Part shown: piece after piece, positions 63,803 to 64,000 of the stretch
Layout of the letters: each line of letters opens with the position of its first letter
Position numbering within the stretch: position 1 is the first letter of the stretch
Source of the DNA: Tsukamurella ocularis
GTDB lineage: Bacteria; Actinomycetota; Actinomycetes; Mycobacteriales; Mycobacteriaceae
DNA: 64,000 nucleotides
Assembly: GCF_024807615.1 (NCBI RefSeq)
Contig: NZ_JANUCJ010000002.1
Coordinates: 744,001-808,000, forward strand
Direction: 5' to 3'
Notes under the pieces: generated by a model
The model's input: the letters and a program-made list of their open reading frames with translations, nothing else
What the model was told of the DNA's origin: nothing
Database searches by the model: none
Position numbers and translations under genes: made by a program

Positions 63803-64000
63803 TCAGATGTCCTTTCCGGTGCGGGCGGTCACGACCTGGCGCGCCTTGATGAGCAGCACGGCGATCAGCAGGGCGTAGAGGGTGATCGAGATCGGCGAGG
63901 AGACGAAGACCGAGTAGTCGCCGTCGGAGGAGAGCAGAGCGTCGCGCAGGCTGGTCTCGGCGAGCGGTCCCAGCACCATGCCGATGAGCAGGGGCGCGAT
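63803..64000 (-). CDS. tctA: Tripartite tricarboxylate transporter permease TctA (3' end)
   Basis: The last 65 codons of a gene that continues beyond the window. The translated text (IAPLLIGMVLGPLAETSLR, SSPISITLYALLIAVLLIKA, ending TGKDI) matches the C-terminus of the large TctA membrane subunit: the LGPLAE-SLR motif followed by a final helix. tctB and tctC would be expected further along outside the window. Sure of the family, blind to the rest. Confidence 0.8.
   Translation of the reverse strand: MAPLLIGMVLGPLAETSLRDALLSSDGDYSVFVSSPISITLYALLIAVLLIKARQVVTARTGKDI

Overview
The window is 64 kb of GC-rich DNA from the chromosome of an actinobacterium. Gene order points to the mycolic-acid bacteria (Mycobacteriales). 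Two blocks, xerC-[...]-dprA-comM-yraN-DUF2469-rnhB-lepB-rplS and trmD-rimM-khpA-rpsP-[...]-amidohydrolase-ffh-glnD-glnB-amt-ftsY, follow the Mycobacterium tuberculosis order from about Rv2894c to Rv2921c. The secreted M23 protein near 9.5-10 kb corresponds to the Rv2891 position. Genus is not certain; a Tsukamurella/Gordonia-like organism fits best, but this is inference. No rRNA, tRNA, CRISPR array, prophage or insertion sequence was seen.

Layout. 0-5 kb: an alanine/Na+ symporter, a TetR regulator divergent from an oxidoreductase with two palindromic operators between them, and a dicarboxylate symporter. 5-12 kb: a Bcr/CflA exporter, a coupled trio (M48 peptidase, SRPBCC-like membrane protein, methyltransferase-DCC fusion), a secreted M23 protein, glucose-6-phosphate dehydrogenase and XerC. 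12.6-18.7 kb: a block between xerC and dprA holding an MFS transporter coupled to metI-metN-metQ, a YdeI/DUF1905-like protein and a membrane channel-like protein with a Pro/Gln-rich tail. 19-24.5 kb: the conserved dprA-to-rplS block. 24.5-31 kb: a membrane protein, Tex, a four-gene cassette led by a YbaB-like protein, and a degenerate histidine kinase. 31-46 kb: the translation/SRP/nitrogen-control block, interrupted by a glutamate decarboxylase, an acyltransferase and a MerR regulator. GlnR-like boxes lie in front of amt.

46-51 kb holds the least familiar unit: a five-gene operon encoding a secreted protein, a four-helix membrane protein with an internal duplication, a lipoprotein paralogous to the first protein, a second secreted protein, and a fused ABC ATPase-permease. 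It sits next to ftsY where M. tuberculosis has smc. A cobalamin riboswitch follows and heads a small B12-linked operon (binding protein plus a CbiX-like/[2Fe-2S] protein). 54.5-60.7 kb is a complete urease operon, ureABCEFGD, ending in a nickel permease. 60.8-63.3 kb is a PacL-CtpC metal efflux pair, followed by a universal stress protein coupled to a tctA gene cut by the window edge.

Two copies of a 60-bp palindromic element (13-bp arms, 34-bp spacer) lie at 12552-12611 and 57813-57872. Both supply the stop codon of the gene they follow, and the second also supplies the only canonical start codon available to ureF. The nitrogen genes (amt, glnB, glnD), the urease operon with its nickel permease and the two amino-acid-type symporters suggest attention to nitrogen supply; the Ni, Zn/Mn and B12 modules suggest attention to metals.
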